A stretch of 64,000 nt of DNA from Luscinia megarhynchos (Eukaryota; Chordata; Aves; Passeriformes; Turdidae): NCBI GenBank assembly GCA_034336665.1, contig JAPFBE010000003.1, positions 38,538,360-38,602,359 of the forward strand, read 5' to 3'. This document shows positions 14,001 through 26,800 of this stretch, one piece after another (positions within the stretch are counted from its first letter, which is position 1; each line of letters opens with the position of its first letter). The notes beneath the pieces were generated by a model. It was not told the origin of the DNA. It searched no databases and saw only the letters and a list, made by a program, of their open reading frames with translations. Made by a program: the position numbers and the translations under genes.

Positions 14001-17000
14001 ACAATTTTCACCTATAAAAATCTTCGGTCATTTTTTTAAATTAACAGCACAAACGACTATTTTGTTCTTTGTATTTTCCCTCTTCAGGTAAGCTTTATCT
14101 GGTTCTTGTCATATTGTTCCATTTTTGCCACATTCCCAGCTTATAACAGTCCTCTCTGCTGCTTCTTCCTCATAACAGCAAAGTTTAAACTCCTTGAAAT
14201 GAAAATTCTTTTGTATTCTTATAGTCAGCTTTATCCATTAATGCTATGTCCAGATTGATATTGCTCTAACAGCATACTCAAGATATTTACCATGGTGCTT
14301 CACAGAAACTAAGTGTGAAGAACAAGAAAAAAAATGTTTCATGGAAAATTTATATGCTTTTTGTCTATTCCCACTGCTTCTATTCAGCACTGTCAATTCT
14401 GCAAGGATTTCAGTAATCTGAAAATTTAAAAAAACCTAGAAAAGTTGAATACTCAACCAAAAGGAATCTAAAAATAAAGCTCTAAGACAAGATAACTCAC
14501 TTGAAAGTCTTACAGTACTTTTATTCAAAGACCATTATTTTAAGACTATGTATACAATTCCTATACAAATATTAGTGAAAATGCCTACTTGAATCATTTA
14601 TGCATATCACAAGATAAGGAATTAATTAGAAGCTCGCACTGAAGAGTCTGAGTTGCTAAATACCTTGTGATACCTGTTTTATTTCTTGCCTTAAATATTT
14701 AGTGAGCACACTGAAGGAACTTTGCTTCTGTTCAATTTCAGTTGTGTTTTCAATCAGTATGACAAAACCAGAGATGTATCAGACCAACTGGACTGCCCTC
14801 CTTTTATAGGTATATTGGTTACAACTAATTCATACTAAGAGTATCAGGCTACTTGCTTTTCAGAAAGTTGCTATACAGATGACAGATAATGCAGTAAGAG
14901 GCTCTTACTACATCTCAAAGGTTACTCCAAGTTCTAAACAGAAAATTTATCTACTGTAGTTAGTGCTACTTCTAACCATGTTAATAAAAATATTTTTGTA
15001 AATATCCCTATCTACTCTGGTCACTTAAAACCAGGTCCCATTATTTTTAGTAAAGACAAACAGTGTTGGGATGGGCAACTAGTTCAAGCACATGTCTTTA
15101 CATTTATTTCTGTCTTTGGTTTAATGGCCATCATCATCAGGGTAGCTGCCTATCATACTCATTGCTTGTGGAATACAAGTTGAAAAGGAGTGAAATATCC
15201 TGTCAAGCACAAAATCAAAATATTAACAACTCTCTTGCAGCACCCCATCACTAAGCAAACACTTTCTCCTAGCTCTATTAGGACAGAGGTTCCTTTGGCA
15301 GGCTGCATCAGCTCTTGAGTATGACTTCAGAGCATTTGAGATTTTGCTATGACTGGTACAACCAAGAAGAATGCTGTTGATGAAACATTGCACAGAATGA
15401 TGGACAACTATTGTTGCTTACTTTATGGTAAGTAACAGTCAAAAAATTTGGCCTTCAGACTCATCTATCAAGGTCACCCAAAATGGCAATCACACACACT
15501 ACTGCAACAGGCCAGGTCATTCCCACAAGGAATAACTGGAAGTACCCAAGTCATTAAAACAGACAACATTAACTAAACTATTTCCAGTGCAAGCACACAA
15601 GGTAAGGACTGAAGGACTACAAACAACATGTATAATTAGACCCAGAAAACTAGTTTAGACTTCATGCAACCTTAAGTACATATACTAGTTTTTCAAATAG
15701 CCTTCCTCTTATTTTCATTTAAATACCTGGAGCTGCTTCAATGCACACAGCTAATACTTAACCTCATACAGATAAGTTGGGTCAGTCCTCAGGTAAGGCT
15801 CCAAAGAGCTAAGCAGACACTAGATCACCCTTACAGCACTTGTTGTCCATAAACTCAAAATGTCAGCATCCCCTCTAACAAAATCAATGTTATCTTTATG
15901 AACTGCCATGAGTACATGAATGTATTTCTGAGATACCAGCTTGGATTTTCTCTCTTGGGAATTATTACAAATTAAGGACCCTATTTGTATTTTAAAGCTA
16001 AGACAGCACAGTAGATCAAAGCAGCATAGACATATTTTCAATATCCTTTTTGTAATGCACTATTTGTACATCCCCTCCCCTAAGGTCACGAGTTGTACTT
16101 TTACATGCCATTCTTACTCTCTCATTATGTTCTTCAATCTTGGTTTTTACTTACTGCTTTCAAATTTTGTCAGTCTCCAGTTCATAGCAGAATCTACACC
16201 ATAAACAGACATCATTAAGAAGACCAATTCATTTTCTCAAGTCTATTATGAACTGGTGAAAGAACATGTGGAGTTTTTTTTAAACAGCTTTTTAGGTCTA
16301 TTTTCAGGATGAATTCATGCCAGTGAACAAGGCTACGCAGTGCTGCTAAACAGTGAATCCATTTATCCTAACAGCAGATACTATATACATAAGATGGAAT
16401 TCAAGTACCCATTAGCATGCTTCAATTTTACTAGAGGAATGATACATCATACAGAGCAGTTTGTGTTCATATTCACACAACCCTTGGCTTCCAAAAGAAT
16501 TAGAATTTATCATGATGTCTGGCATCCACCTATTACGAATGCATTTCACAGCCCATTGAGCACCCACAAGCTACTACATTACCAGTTATGGCTACCAGTA
16601 GAAATTCAGACCAAGTGTAGTTTCCATTCACCTCAAAGTTGCCATAAAAATCCATCAGTAGAGCATTTCAGAAAGTCCCATTTCAGTCCCTTGCTCAATC
16701 TACAGCCTATTCATATAGGCTGAGCTGTTCGTGTAGCAATAGAACCACAAGAGGACTCAGACAAAAGCAGTGTCAAAGTCCAAAACTCCCAACAGTTCTC
16801 ACCTTTCATTTAACTCTGAAAACACCCAAGTTTAACTACTTTCAGATTTCATCCACCATGTCTGTTTTTCTAATGTTGAGTAATTTGCCACCTATATTCA
16901 CAAGTCGTGTCCTGCATAAAATTTGCTTTTTTTTTCCCCTGGTAGCTTGTCTGAGTGACTTCTTACTAAATCATAATAGAGGGGTTTAACTCCCTCCCAT

Positions 17001-17790
17001 ATATCAACAAACTTTCCTGGGACATGAGGGCACCCTCAGTCATTTCTCCTGCAGCAGTTCTTGCAGGCAAAAAATACTGTGCTCTCTCTAGTCAACAAGA
17101 ATACACACATATGACTACACTTGCTGTTACACCACACAATAAATTACCCTGCTTTGTGCTGCCATGAACGATAACAAAGAAACTACAAAACCTGAAAATG
17201 GGCAAGGCAGGAACCTTACTTGTCTAAAATCCCATTTTGTCACCTTTCTGCTATGCTGCTCTATATTGAAGGCACATCAATATCCTCATCAAATGGAACA
17301 GCTCCATTAAGCCTCTTTAGCATACCTAGTAGAAGGGGACATGTCTCTGGAAAGCAGGAAGTAATTAAAGAGATTTACCAGACACAGGAAAAATTCATAC
17401 TAAGATCTATACCTTCTTCTAGGATGCACTCTTTATTGCCTTTTTGTGCATGTTAGCAAAATAAAATTTAGGTTTCACTGCCACTCTCACACTTGTTGCC
17501 CACATGTACCTATGTGCATGTGTATCTAGCTTAATCCACACGAACAGGAAGGCAGCATTTACACAAGCAAAACACAGAAGAGTTCACAGAAAAAACATGC
17601 TAAATACTTGTCCAATCCTTCCTCCACCTCGGGATCTCCACTCACTTCAAGCATATAGAGGAAAAGGACATGTACAAAGATACTTCAGAATTGCCAACAT
17701 GCCTACAACAATAATTAACAAGACTGCATAACAGCTGCAAATGTTGTTGAATTACTAAAACCTCAACCACTTGAATTAAGTAATACTCAC

Positions 17791-17859
17791 AGCATTGGCA
17801 TCAACATCACTGTGTATGGCAACTGTTTTAATTCCCATCTTCTTACACGTTTTGATGAC
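17791..17859 (-). CDS. PCCA: PCCA coding exon 4
   Basis: Minus-strand exon of 23 codons (69 nt). Its peptide starts VIKTCKKMGIKTVAI and continues HSDVDANA. The KTCKKMGIKTVAIHSDVDA string is essentially the human PCCA sequence, in the Rossmann-like N-terminal part of the biotin carboxylase domain. The acceptor is TACTAG above 17859 and the donor GTGAGT (GT at 17790-17789). Length and phase 0 match human exon 4 (c.232-300, from memory). Only 90 bp of intron separates it from exon 3. Exon 5, which should start with V-H-V and a MADEAVCVGPAPTSKSYLN-like sequence, was not found between here and position 1, so intron 4 is longer than 17.7 kb and leaves the window. Confidence 0.97.
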
Positions 17860-20800
17860 CTAGTACATAAGAAGTGACAACTATCAATATTCACATACCA
17901 ATAGTTTTAGAAGTAAATATAAAAAAAAATTAAAATGTTACATACTTACTCTGCATGCAATCTCTCCTCTGTTGGCAATAAGGAGTTTTTCAAAAGTCTA
18001 AAGGGACAAGAACAATAAGAATCCTGAGAGAAATAGAATACAAGTTTTATCCCTCCAGAAACATGCATTCTTCTCTCCTTCGCTTCCACTAAAACCATGA
18101 TTTATCCATGTGCTCATAATTCTGATGTCACCTATTTTAAGGGAGTTCTCCTGATTTAAATTATAACAAACAGCATGCTATACTAGATCTACCTAGCACA
18201 CACATAGGTTCAGAAAAACAAGGCTTTGACTACCCACACCAGCATTCCTTGGATCTCCTTGCCAGCTAGGACCTACAGAAGCTCTAGGAGTCAGTCAAGC
18301 CCAGGGAAGAGGTGCAGAAGGTTTTATACTGCCTGGAAGCAGCACAGGTATATGCTGGTAGTACACAGGTACAATGCTGTGGTCACTGCCCCTAACCAGT
18401 ATAGATGATCTGGAACACAATACTCATCAATTATGGGAGCCCTTTAAAAGGCATTCCAGTCATAAGGAAGAGAGGCTCCACCATACCTAGGTCATGAAGG
18501 ATAAAAGACCAAACATTTGACCCTGAACAAGCATACCTGTTGAGTTGTACCAGCCTTGCCCCTTCTATCTGAGCCTCACCTGAGGAGCCTGGCAAAATCC
18601 TGCACGGCCACCAAGGCATTGTTACACACTCAATACTAAGTAGCATCTGCAATGCAACAGAATAGCAACTCAAATTTACGACTAGCCTGATGCTCACTTT
18701 CACATTGGAATACACGAATGCTGGAAATGTACCTTTAACACTTCTACATTATGCCTGTAAGAAGGGGATAACAAGCTGTTGTAAGTCAATAAGCCTTACA
18801 CCCTTTCCCTTTCTGAAAATAGTGGTGGAACAGCACAGTTGCTCATCATAAAAATCTCATTGCTGGGAATGAGGGCTATTGCAGTCATGGGCCTTGCTAC
18901 TAAACACACAGGTGCTTGGAACTACACCTGCCTGGTTATACAAACAGACTGCCACTGAAAGGGACTGTGGGTGACTTGGTCTTGGGTGAAAGCACTTACC
19001 TCACACCTCGGACCACAGGGATGCAGCTCCAGGACACATCACAAGTTTAATACAGTAATTGAATACTCTGCCTCCCATGCTCCAAATGAAAGACATAGGA
19101 TAGGGAACCAGCAGGACTATCTCCTTCAGGGCAGTCTGCAGTCATATCATATCAGGTTTATCAAACAATACCCAAAGACACTTGGCAGCTATTCTTCCTC
19201 CACTACACCAAACAGCTTGCTTTCATATGAACTAGGGGAAGAGAAGGTATTGCAACCACAATAACTAAACAGTTTACTAGCCTCACAGTCATTAGCTAAT
19301 TTGCAGAGGGGAACACAGGTGCCAGAGGAGAGGAAGGAACACTGCAAAACCCCAACAGTAACTGCTATTGACAGACTAGAACACATTGTTCACTATATGC
19401 TCCAGAGAAACTCAAGGTGCCCTTGACCAAATTTACTTTTTCCAAGTCAGGTTGAGCTGACATCACACAACCAGTTTAAAAATACTACCATGTGATAACA
19501 CCACGGAAATTAAGTGATAAGAAATCCCTCCAGGTGAGAGCTGCAGCAAGCTTACACAGTAAATTCAGGCAAATCTGCTGAATATCACTGCCCAGTGCAT
19601 AGGCACACCTGACTCAGACAGATCTTAAACATCCTTAAACAAGCTCAATTATCAGAGGCACAAATACTTCAAGAATATCATAGGAGTTAGCAACTTTTTG
19701 AAGAGGTTTTTTTTGCTGGAAATCTGGTCTAAAAACCTTATGAACATAATCATACAAACTGTTCCTGAATCTAAATTTCAGGATTCTAGGTACGTAAAGA
19801 TTTTTAGGCATACAGACTTGAGGGGGAATTAAAAAAATACTTCCAAATATCTGGTATTGAAAAGTGTCACGACTCAAGCTCACCATCAACCTAGTTCTTG
19901 GCATATAAAAGCGGTTTTATTAATCAGCTGTGGTCACAGTGCGAGACAAGACTTTCAATATCAAGATTATAAGAATATTTGACATTCATTTCAATTTTTC
20001 AATTTCTAGTCTCTGTCTAAAGACAGACTAGACTCAAGTCTAGCACAATAAAAAAATTAAATTACATACTGCTTTGGAATAACTTTTTTTATATAATTTC
20101 TATTAATTAGGCTGAAAAGGTGTCACACGCAAGTCCTGTCATTACAAAGACAGTTTAAGCTCGTTTCTGATTTGTTTTGTTCACTGCCCCTTCCACTGCC
20201 TGTAGCAGTCACTGGTTGAAATGACACAGCTCCTAGTTGACAGAAACCAAATACCCAACTACATGGCCTAAATATAATTACGCATTTAGAAAAGCAGGGG
20301 GACCTTAATTAAGCAAGAACCTTAAGAAAAATAAAACTTCTTAGAAAAAAAAACCTGTAAAGCCACAGTTCTAGGCACACACTGGTTTACCCAATTTCCT
20401 AATATTCACTTCTAGCTAATTACTTCTACATCAGTATATAAGGACAAGCCTATCAGACCTGAATTGTTGGCATCCTTGCTTTTGAATTAATCTACCTTCA
20501 AGCCCATTATTTTTCCAAGTGTGTTACTTCAGAGGCCATGCCAAGACAATCTTCCAGACAAAAGCTTTTCTCAGCTCATAACCGTAAACTGTGATTGCTA
20601 CTGCACAAGCCCCAAGATGAGGATTTGCTATTCTTTGCAGGCCTTAAAGGTTCATCTTCTTCCAAGCTCTGAAGTTCTCACCCCCATGCCAGATCATCCA
20701 ACAACTATGCTGCCACTGTTACATACTCTTGTTTCCACAAACAGCTTTTGGCTAGTCTAGCTCCCGGATGTTTTAACAGGCCCATTACCACCCACACCAA

Positions 20801-23800
20801 GAAAAACATTAACAGTTGTTTCATAATTATAACATGTTCAGGCCAGTATGTAACTTTCCCAAGCTCACAATCACTTATTAAGCTTTTTGGTATACACTCA
20901 AAGTAGTATCCAATCTTTTTTGATATGTATCCTGCAAAAGCAACATCCTTTTTGCTATGGAAAGAAAAACATGCTATTAAACCAGTCATGGGTTATACCA
21001 AGAGAACTACCATTGGTAGCAGCAGCACAAAGAGAAGGGCAGCTTAAAAACCAAAATGTCAGTATGACAGTAAGATGTCAAAAAGAAACATGCACCGTAT
21101 TACTTACCTTTTCATTTGGATCGTACACAGACGAATAGAGTTTATGTGAAGTTATAAGGCACCACCTTGAACACAGTGTTTCCCACTGTAGAAGAAACAG
21201 GAAGTTAAACCTGTTACAGTATAACATTAAATTAAAAACATTTCATACACTGACATCTTGACGAAACTTATACAGCCTTTCACTCCCTCACCAAGCAGCT
21301 TAAGCCTCATAGAGAACTGCCCTTCTCCACACCCAAGCAAACACCCACAAACCAGTAACCAGAAACAATTCAGAAGCTCTAGATAGGTCATTAGCTTAAG
21401 CATAACTTTTTTTGTAAAAAAAAAAAAAAAACTCTCTACAATACCATCTTTCCTTCTTGCTCCAAGAAATACCAAGATTCTCAAAAGAGCATGCATGCAT
21501 ATGTCTGTACACAGTGGTGATGGGGAGACGCCTTTACTGCTAGGGAACTGTTGGGCATACAGCAGAGCAGGCAGCAGACTGGACCCATACAGAGGGGAGA
21601 TGTTGAACAGACTTCAGATGCTAGCTAAGCTCTCAGTCTTCCCTATCACAGTCTCCTGACAGTGGTCTGAGGATAAGAGGTCTTTTTCTCTTAGACTTCT
21701 GCTCTGAACCAGCTTCTATAGACAGTTCCAATAGGTTTTTTTGCACAAGATAGAAAAAAAGCAGTAAACACATGCTATTTCAAAGAAAACACAATAGATG
21801 ATATCATAGATTTGTAAGCAAATCAAAAAGGAGATTCAGATAGGTATTAGTTAAGCAAGTCATTTCACAACATAATGGCAGTTAGCCATAAACAAAAACA
21901 ATCATACAGATAAAATGATACCACACTAAGGATGCACCAATACAGAAAGCTCTGGCAAAGTCACACTTAATCACCCACTTGGAACCAAAAAGACAATAAA
22001 AAGTCTTAATACTAGATATTGTCTAGTAGGAAACACTAAACAGCAGTGACAGGAACTGCCAGGACTCAATCTGTCAATTCTGTCTTAAAGAACTGTTTTC
22101 AAAAGTTGCAGAAATCCGAGGAAGTAGTAGCAAGTAAAGGCTGTCCTGTGAAAAGACTGGAAAAAAAATATAAGAATAAGGACTACATTAGAAGAAAGAC
22201 CAAAAATAAGAAAGCATATGTTCACATAAAGAGCTTAATTAGAGAATTGCAAGAGTAGTGAACTTAAGATAGTTCAAAAATTGATCAAACTGTAAGTTTA
22301 CTGTACGCTCATATTGATTTTGAGGTAACAGTGGCTGTCAGTAACTGGAAAGTGAACACTCCCTATACAGCCCTCTAGCCTGATCACATACTTCTGTTGC
22401 ATCACAGAAAGCAGAAACCAGTCCAGGACTGAGAAGGCCATCATTTGTAATGCAGCTAATCCTCTAATGCTATAAAGGAAAAGCAATATATTTCAACAAA
22501 AGTAAAGGAAGCCTTAGAGCCATACCATCTCCTGCCAGCTCCAACCAAGCTTCATGAGCTGAAGGCTACTATAGTTACACAAATTGTTTAGTTGCCAGTC
22601 ACTAGTGGCAGGCAGACACTGTTCCCAGATAATCCACCTATACTTAATTCTTGAAAAGAATTCATGTATGTTAAATTTTTCTGAAACTAAAAAAAGGTGA
22701 GTGGAAAGCAACCATTCCAGCTTGCTTCAGTGAGCTGATTCCCGTTCAGTTTTGTTTGTTTGTTTTGGTGGTGGTTTTTGCTTCTTTTACTTCTTTCATT
22801 TCATTCCCTAAAGATAAAATCCAAACCAACCTGAAACACAAATCATTTGATATGCTAGAATCAAATCTGCTAGAGGTTTCTTTATTCCTTTCTGCAGGAG
22901 TATATTATTCTTCATCTGAGGGTGTGACAGTAAATCTGTTTCAGGCATTAAACAGAGGAGTAAAGGACAGAATTCAGCAAGCTGCAATCACACCTGCCAG
23001 CTGGTCATTATCCCAAGTTTACAGCACAAATCTTACACCTTCAGTGATTGCACTGTGATCTAGATATTGTCAGAGAGCAGAGGAAGGATAGATACCTAGA
23101 GAAGCAGCAGAGTACTATCCTGCTCCAGAATACACATGGTTAAGCAGATTGAGTCCCTCTCCTCAGAAACACTATTGACAGAAGTGCTTGAGGGATCACA
23201 AGCAGTCTAAAGAAAGTCAGACAGGACACACAAACTCTCCACTGAGTTAATATTATTCATTGGAGAAAGTGCTTGTTAAGGGTCAGTGGGGCTAATCTAA
23301 ATACTTGCAGTTAGCAGGGAAAAGGCAACAATCAGGCAAGGAAGGAAAAGCTTCTGAACTTTCTTGTAAGTACCTTTCATACAAAACTAGTTTTGGATGC
23401 CTATGAGAAACCAGAAGAACTATGCACAGGAGACTGAAAGGAAAGGCTATGATGGGGGAAATTAGCCAGCATTAAGCTGTAAAATCTAAGCCATCTTGGG
23501 GGGGAGGGAAGAAGAAAAAAAAAAAAAAAAAGCCCTGTTAAAATTTTTTATGCAGAAAGAATAAAATTACCAAGCAATTAAAAAAACTTGAAAAACTTTA
23601 CACTACACTCAGCTCTGGTTTTACACTACAGAATTGGACAGATTCCACATAAAAACCTTATAATAGCCTAACCTAATTATATACCTATGTTTAAAAATTT
23701 AACTGCCTCCTCTCACACACAAGTAAATCACTTAGAAAGCCAGGTTCAGCCCTGAGTTGAGTACTTGTGGGGCAATTTCCTAAAACAAATCAAGCATATT

Positions 23801-26800
23801 GCTCAACTCAGATGTGAAATTCCAACTTCAGCTCACAGTTTTTAAAAGAAGGGGTTCTGTATGTATCTATACCAATATACACTAAGGTTTAAGAGCTTGC
23901 TTAATCTAGTATCCACTTCAAGAAAAGTCTCTTTATAGAGGTCTACTCCTAGCCACTATGAGCAATTGAATAATTATTTTAAGATAAACAAGCATTTTGT
24001 AAATAATGCATATCTAAGACCACACAGGAACACTACTAAATTGCCATTCCAACTGTACAGCTATGCAGGTATCATCACCAACCCCTAGGCTCCCAAGCTC
24101 CTGCCACAGGTAGGTTCTTTAAGAGCCACATAAAACCCCCAAACACCTCTCAAACCAGCAACCCAGCAAAGCCAATCTAACCCTCAAGCTATGTCCTCAA
24201 CTGGCTGCCTCCCCCAAACCACACAGGCCTTAGCTATTATACCTTACACAGACATCTCCATAGAACACAGCCCAGCGAGCTCTGGTTGGCCCAAAGACTT
24301 TCTCGTATCTTGTAAAACTAGGAGAGGGCAGTAGAGTCACCTGGTATAACCTGTTTTCGTCATGATTTGTTACTGCCATTTGATAAAGCTTTTGACTTTT
24401 GAAAGCCCAAGAATGCAGGCTATTCGTTTATGAAAATTCAATTCTGGACTTCTGCATTTGACTTGTAGTTTCCCACATCTAGCAAATTTTTAGAAAACAT
24501 AGCATCAGTGGTGTATTTTGGAAAAGCATCCTGCTTTGTCTATTATTAACAGCAAAATAGCCAAACTGAGCTAAAATAGCTGTAACAGTTATAAAATAAC
24601 TTCATATTAAAAAAAAACCCAAAAAACTAACTACAGAGTGCCTTGTAGAATAGTATGTCTGCTGCACACTGCCACTTTGACGCCTCATAGACAATCTGCC
24701 TCCCCTTGGGCACCCATCCCTAGGAAACCTCCTGAGGTGCTTTAAGGACACAGCATACAACAGCAAAACAAAAAATTAACTTGTTATTTAGATATGGCTT
24801 ATATGTGTGTTCTTAAAGGTTTACATGCCCTCATGGAGGAAGGAAATCTCCCTGCCATGCTGGTCAGCTTGTAAATAACCCATTGATACAGAGCTTTACA
24901 GGCAGAAAAAGGTCTCAGTGTTGAAACAGAGATGCAGAGTTGCAGATTTCAGGCAGGAAAAGCATCATATATCAATATTTGCTGTAAGAAGTCTAGTACA
25001 GGAAGGAATGTGTATTTTAGCATTACTAGAAAACACAGTAAGCAATATCCAAGAGTAACAGCCAGACCAGCATATTTCTTTTCACTAGACAAATTCTACC
25101 TCTCCTAAGATTTTTGCCCCTACACTTTCAGAGATTTGGGTGTAAGATATCATGAGAATAACGCCCTTATCTTTGTGGTGTATCCAGTACTAGCCATCAT
25201 ATTCTTAAGTAGTTAAACTGACAAAAATTATTATTTCTTTCTTCATATTTTGATTACACAGCAACTGATCCCAAATCTTTATTTCAACTCATTTGACAAC
25301 ATAATTTCCTGTGTGTGGAACTCTATTGATGAAGTAGGTATAAAGCAAGAGGAAGCAGACACCTTCAGGTGACTGCACAACTTTATAAGGCTGAAAACAT
25401 AGCTTTGTAATGTAACATTGTACAACTCTCAAACAGGAAGTTTTATATTTCTTTTTTCTAAGGAAGCACTTTCCCTTTCTTTGTATGCTCAGAGTGCTGA
25501 ACAGCCAAGCCCTTGTAGCTGTACGCAGATTCTCCTGAAGCCCACTGCAAATACAGCTGTGGTACAAGGTTCTGTAACACACACTGCACTTCACAGTCCC
25601 TTCTCTCAGAGCAGACTGGCAAACACCCCCAATTCTAAGAACAGAAAATTTCCTTCATATCTGCCAACACAGCATACAAACTACAAACAAGGAAACACTC
25701 ATCCACCTAAGGCTATTTCTTCAAACTCAATCATTCCTACATCTGGTAGCTTCTCCTCTGTGCCAATCCCTAAAGTCTGTATAGTGAACCAGGCATGGGA
25801 ATAGAACCAGCTGTGAAGCTACTCACAAGGAGTGGGAAAAATGTATTCTCAGCCAGATTTCAGCCCAGCTTATCCAAGATATCCATGCAGTAGTGCTGGC
25901 ACAAGCTGGAGGGAGGCAGGAGCTCAAAAGGAGCAGTCTGTGATTAAGATCTAGCAGCTGCAGAAAGTTGGAACAGTTTCTAATGGGCAGCAGCTTTAAG
26001 AGGTCCAGTAAGGCTGGCAGGCACCTATGAAATAGATCACAGTACTGTAACAATTTGTGCAAGTTGGGGACAGACAAAATAAATTAAAACACAAAGAGTG
26101 TTTCGGAACAAGAGTGATATTTTTTTACCCAATATAGACTTTAATGAACTACTAATTTTTTTCCTTTCAGAACATTTTTGTTGTACTTTTTGCCCACAGT
26201 ACATAGCAGAGCATACCTTCCCCACAAATTCCAAAAAGCTACTCCTGGAACCAGAAATCTCTACCTGAATTACACTTTAAGAGTGCTTGTCAGTACTAAA
26301 ATCTGTTAACTCCAGAAGCTTATGGCTACATTCACTTCCACAGACTGGCAAGCATTTGAACTCCCTTCTCTCGTGGCAAATGATATCCAACCTTGTTATC
26401 CCATCAGCCTGATACTTGTGTACTTATGAACAAGGGTGAAAATATTTTCCTGGAATAACAGCATGCTAAAAATAACATCAGAGTGCAAGAAGCACCCACA
26501 GTACAGATAACTTCTATAACTTAAAAATGTTGGGTGCACAGATGGCAGAGAAACTTTCCATATATTTAATTCAATTATCAGAAAAACTTACCTACACTGA
26601 TAAAATCTGTATCAGCAGTCTACTCTTGAAGTCATGATGTATAGCATCTATCATTCTGTTTTACATTATTTTAAACACTCCACCAGCTCTCTCAAGAGTT
26701 TCATGTCTGAAATATCAAAAGCCATGTCTCATCCTCATTCTCTGATTACAGCCTTCTTTCAACATCTGGTTCTCTCAGCTCCAGGAATACAAAGCACTCA

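Larger units (their letters stand above)
1..17790 (-). other. PCCA: PCCA intron 4 (partial)
   Basis: AT-rich intronic sequence below the exon 4 donor. I searched it for exon 5 by eye, using the reverse complement of the expected DEAVCVGP and SYLNMDAIM coding sequence, and did not find it. It contains a degraded CR1 fragment (about 7614-8030), palindromes near 1394-1411 and 1814-1889, and short A or T runs (for example 5095-5107 and 11858-11872). The rest shows no recognised gene, RNA or repeat; open frames of 60-127 codons here look like chance. Confidence 0.85.

Noticed and set aside
15110..15185. Possible PCCA exon 5, because some words resemble the reverse complement of the expected SYLN coding sequence
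   Set aside because: The translation does not give the DEAVCVGP...SYLNMDAIM peptide and there are no proper splice sites.
24325..24345. CTCF-like word (AGGAGAGGGCAGTAG)
   Set aside because: At least two departures from the core consensus and no supporting context.
25418..25804. 128-codon plus-strand frame in PCCA intron 1
   Set aside because: Ser/Thr-rich composition from intronic DNA; no domain and antisense to the gene.
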